Assembly (NCBI GenBank): GCA_050633585.1
Contig: JBOEGT010000036.1
Span: forward strand, 1 to 64,000
Source: CALKZN01 sp050633585
Lineage (GTDB): Bacteria; Pseudomonadota; Gammaproteobacteria; Arenicellales; Arenicellaceae
Direction: 5' to 3'
DNA length: 64,000 nucleotides
Below, piece by piece: positions 62,084 through 64,000 of the stretch. How positions within the stretch are numbered: position 1 is the first letter of the stretch; every line of letters starts with the position of its first letter. Below the pieces are notes generated by a model. It was not told the origin of the DNA and searched no databases. It saw nothing but the letters and a program-made list of their open reading frames with translations. The translations under genes and the position numbers were made by a program.

Positions 62084-63220
62084 TTAAATTTGAAGCTTGA
62101 CGGTGTCTTTTAATAAACCGTTTAAACCGTCGTAAACAGTTAAACGATCTACTTTTTCCACCACTTTTTCCAAGGCTTCGATTTCTTTCAATCGCAAAAG
62201 AGTCGGGTTTTCATCCATCAATTTTGCGGTGTTTAACAATGATCTTGTCGCAGCCGTTTCTTCACGTCTGCGGATCACATTGGCTTGAGCGGCTTTCTCT
62301 GTTGCAACCACATGATTTAAAATTTCTTTCATTTCACCTGGCAGAATGATGTCTTTCACTCCCACACTGACGACTTTGATGCCGTATTCAGCCATTTGTG
62401 TCACAACAGATCGAAACAAATCGCTGTTTAACGCTTCTTTATTGGCCAATAACGCATCTAAAGATTTAGTACCGACAGCCTCACGCAAAGCAAATTGCAA
62501 TTCACGATATAAGTGATCTTGATAGTCGCTTAATTGCAATCTTGCACGTACAGCATCAGTGAACTGATAGCTTGCAGATAAATTAATACGTAAGCTCACT
62601 CTGTCTTTGGTTAAAATTTCTTGACCAGTCACTTCTATGTTTTGTAAACGTAGTTCCATGTGTTCAATCTTAATTGAACGGTTGCTACGCCAAAAAGCGT
62701 GAAGGCCAGCGGACAAGGTTTCAGCCAACTCACCATTAACCCAAAGCAAGCCGATTTGTTTTGAGACAACTTCTGTGGTGTAAACCAAGTTGCTTAAACC
62801 TTCTAGGTCAACTCGCTTTGCCAAAATTTTGGCTAATGAATCATCGACACGGTAATCTTCTTTTGTATCAATAATCTCAATGCTGAGGTCCGCGATGTCA
62901 CGCCAGAAAATATAACGTTCACCGCTTTTTAAGATACGACGCAGTGTGTTACGTTGATACACTAAACCCACTTCATACTCACCTAAATCCAGGACTTGAA
63001 AGTACGCATTTCGTAATGCCAAATCTTCGTCTGAGCAGCTGTCAGCTAGCTCGTTAACAGCCACATTAGTGTTATCTTGTCTAATATCAACAATATCGAC
63101 TGTCGCTCGCAAATCAAAAAACCAATGAATACCTGGTTCAAGAATTTTACAAATTCGTTTGTCTTTTAAGACTAAGCCTCGTTCATGTTGTGCGACCACT
63201 TTTCTTAAAAATTTCATCAT
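62084..63220 (-). CDS. Slipin-family SPFH protein
   Basis: 378 residues. It lacks an obvious membrane helix at the N-terminus (MMKFLRKVVAQHERGLVLKDKRICKILEPGIHWFF). SPFH/band-7 domain at about 130-320, including DRVSLRINLSASYQFTD, YRELQFALREAVGTKSLDALL, YGIKVVSVGVKDIILPGEMKEIL, then a coiled tail. Slipin-rtcB pairs recur in bacterial RNA-repair operons; the slipin role is not settled. AAGGAG sits 7 bases before the ATG. Its upstream region is the structured non-coding stretch described separately. Confidence 0.92.
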   Translation of the reverse strand: MMKFLRKVVAQHERGLVLKDKRICKILEPGIHWFFDLRATVDIVDIRQDNTNVAVNELADSCSDEDLALRNAYFQVLDLGEYEVGLVYQRNTLRRILKSGERYIFWRDIADLSIEIIDTKEDYRVDDSLAKILAKRVDLEGLSNLVYTTEVVSKQIGLLWVNGELAETLSAGLHAFWRSNRSIKIEHMELRLQNIEVTGQEILTKDRVSLRINLSASYQFTDAVRARLQLSDYQDHLYRELQFALREAVGTKSLDALLANKEALNSDLFRSVVTQMAEYGIKVVSVGVKDIILPGEMKEILNHVVATEKAAQANVIRRREETAATRSLLNTAKLMDENPTLLRLKEIEALEKVVEKVDRLTVYDGLNGLLKDTVKLQI

Positions 63221-63581
63221 TTTTCTATCTCCTTTTCATCGCCATGACCCTATGCCACGACCTGTTATAGCGTGAGAAGCTCTCAACGATCAGAAGGCGG
63301 GCGAAAAATGTCTACTGATTGTATGAATGGTTCACATTTGTGAAACTGCCTGTTTTGCTAGTGCTTCCGGTTCTCGTTCTTGAGAATTGCAATAACAAAT
63401 GATCACCATTCATTTCATCAGTGTCGATAAAACGCGCGGGCCTTAAGCTCGCTGCAAAGCGTCAACTCTTCAATAACAAACATGCCCATCTGGCATTGCC
63501 GCAACTGCGTGATTGACGTTTTGCGTGAGAACTTCTCACTTTTCAAATAGCGCTTGCGCGCTGATAAAACCAACGGGAGGT
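63221..63581 (-). other. Hairpin-rich leader of slipin-rtcB
   Basis: No gene. On the minus strand several short stems follow the tRNA-like element: CCAAC/GTTGG (63570-63584), AGCGC-GCAA-GCGCT with a GNRA loop (63549-63562), GTGAGAA/TTCTCAC (63525-63539) and ATGCC/GGCAT near 63483-63497. TTTGTTATTG occurs twice (near 63395 and 63472) and TTCTCACGC twice. It reads as a folded 5' leader or non-coding RNA. Confidence 0.5.
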
Positions 63582-63657
63582 TGGTGGATTAGACGGGAAT
63601 CGAACCCGTAACCCGCGAATGATGAGTTCGCTGCTCTAACCAATTGAGCTACTATCC
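63582..63657 (-). tRNA. tRNA-Met(CAT)-like gene with a defective acceptor stem
   Basis: 76 bases ending in an encoded CCA. D-arm GCTC/GAGC with a GG-containing loop, anticodon stem GCGAA/TTCGC with loop CTCATCA (anticodon CAT), five-base variable loop, and T-arm ACGGG/CCCGT with loop TTCGATT are all perfect. The acceptor is defective: GGATAG (six bases) faces CTAATCC (seven), leaving a bulged A. Position 37 is C where a purine is nearly universal. T8 and A9 are present. It may be a pseudogene, a specialised tRNA, or a tRNA mimic related to the neighbouring RNA ligase. Confidence 0.8.
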
Positions 63658-63731
63658 AGTTGGTGTCTGATCAGTCATGTTTTTGAGGCATACCAAGTCC
63701 ACATGTGGTTGGCACCAGACTGGATTCAAGA

Positions 63732-63800
63732 ACCAGTTATCGTTTCAAAATGATGAGTTGATCGAACTCTGTCTAACACTGTTTCCTTAGAGTTCCCTGT
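63732..63800 (-). ncRNA. Second, degenerate tRNA-like element
   Basis: Reading the minus strand: a D-arm-like stem TCTAA/TTAGA with a 10-base loop, an anticodon-like arm TCAA/TTGA whose loop contains CTCATCA, and a T-arm-like ACTGG/CCAGT with a nine-base loop. AACTCATCATT is identical with the first element. No acceptor stem can be built, though a GTGCCA follows. It looks like a decayed or diverged copy of the 63582 element. Confidence 0.55.
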
Positions 63801-63862
63801 CTCAATATTCAGCGTTGATGCTGCATGCAATTTATTCTTAATGAATATTGCTGAATATTGAG
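63801..63862. repeat. 13-bp perfect inverted repeat
   Basis: CTCAATATTCAGC (63801-63813) and GCTGAATATTGAG (63850-63862) with 36 bases between. In RNA this makes a long stem just 5' of the tRNA-like elements on the minus strand. GAATATTG is also repeated directly inside it. Confidence 0.75.
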
Positions 63863-63865
63863 CAT

Positions 63866-63900
63866 AAAAAAACCTCGAAGGCGGCTGCCATTCGAGGTTT
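63866..63900 (-). terminator. Rho-independent terminator, minus strand
   Basis: On the minus strand: stem AAACCTCGAA / TTCGAGGTTT with an 11-base loop and a seven-T run. It cuts transcription coming from the right and so isolates the structured RNA region and slipin operon from the upstream gene. Confidence 0.88.
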
Positions 63901-63915
63901 GCAAATGCATATCAA

Positions 63916-63937
63916 GAAGGCTGCCAACGCAGCCTTC
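63916..63937 (-). other. Hairpin preceding the terminator
   Basis: GAAGGCTGC / GCAGCCTTC, nine bp, four-base loop, directly before the terminator on the minus strand. Its 5' arm could also pair with the GCAGCC...CCTTCG part of the terminator, a possible alternative fold. Confidence 0.6.
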
Positions 63938-63957
63938 GAATAATCGTGACTACGTGT

Positions 63958-64000
63958 CTAAATTTTTTCCACTTTCTGCGCTTTGGCGTTGCACACGGTG
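63958..64000 (-). CDS. Possible C-terminal end of a gene reaching in from the right
   Basis: Minus-strand codons read TVCNAKAQKVEKI then TAG, with codon use like the neighbours. A second frame (ending at 63950 in ...SGKNLDT) is also open. Too short to identify; inferred mainly because the two hairpins and terminator follow at once. Confidence 0.3.
   Translation of the reverse strand, partial: TVCNAKAQKVEKI

Noticed and set aside
63221..63581. Sigma-54 promoter for slipin-rtcB, as used by RtcR systems
   Set aside because: No GG-N10-GC match with good flanks could be found by eye, and no rtcR is in the window.
1..64000. CRISPR arrays, insertion sequences, prophage or integron
   Set aside because: No regular repeat-spacer pattern, transposase, integrase or phage structural gene was seen.

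Overview
The window looks like chromosome of a low-GC (roughly 40-45% by eye) free-living, probably marine, gammaproteobacterium. Evidence: close E. coli-type UvrD, GlmS, GlmU, PdxA, RsmA, TrxC and YqhA; CCA encoded in the tRNA-like gene; Na+-linked systems (TRAP transporters, OadGAB, SbtA). The species cannot be named from sequence alone. No phage, insertion sequence, integron or CRISPR array was seen.

Layout. 1-13.05 kb is ordinary backbone: end of a YqhA-type protein, a lipoprotein, small membrane proteins, an EamA exporter, MAPEG and MarR proteins, trxC, a TfoX-N protein, uvrD, glmS-glmU, pdxA-rsmA. 13.3-47.4 kb is a large C2/C3 organic-acid island: two complete tripartite TRAP transporters (14.6-17.7 and 20.9-24.1 kb) plus orphan TRAP binding proteins, a Cache-domain histidine kinase/LuxR-type regulator pair, two FCD-type GntR regulators (an LldR-like one and GlcC), malate synthase G and glycolate oxidase (glcB-G-D-E-F), an LrgA/LrgB pair, an enolase-superfamily protein, hydroxypyruvate isomerase, tartronate semialdehyde reductase, plant-type glycerate 3-kinase, lactate oxidation genes (lutABC) and the sodium-pumping oxaloacetate decarboxylase (oadGAB). 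47.5-59.3 kb is mixed: SPFH, rhodanese, an SbtB/SbtA pair, DUF533, an HPF-like protein, NhaR-like and AraC-type regulators, a GlpQ-like phosphodiesterase and a fifth TRAP binding protein. 59.7-64 kb is an RNA-repair module on the minus strand: slipin, rtcB and an unrecognised 311-residue protein, preceded by a highly structured non-coding stretch.

How the genes work together (inference). TRAP transporters bring in 2-hydroxy or 2-oxo acids using the Na+ gradient. Glycolate is oxidised to glyoxylate by GlcDEF and condensed with acetyl-CoA by GlcB; Hyi, GlxR and glycerate kinase can take three-carbon semialdehydes to 3-phosphoglycerate; LutABC oxidises lactate to pyruvate; OadGAB decarboxylates oxaloacetate and restores the Na+ gradient. 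Two palindrome types divide control: ATTGGT-N3-ACCAAT before dctP3 and before dctP4-lutABC, and ACTGGT-N3-ACCAGT around glcC/glcB.

The most unusual signal is upstream of slipin-rtcB: a nearly complete tRNA-Met(CAT)-like gene with a one-base acceptor defect, a second more decayed element sharing the same anticodon-loop sequence, a 13-bp inverted repeat and several short hairpins, all on the operon strand and fenced off by a terminator. It could be a tRNA-mimicking non-coding RNA working with the RNA ligase.
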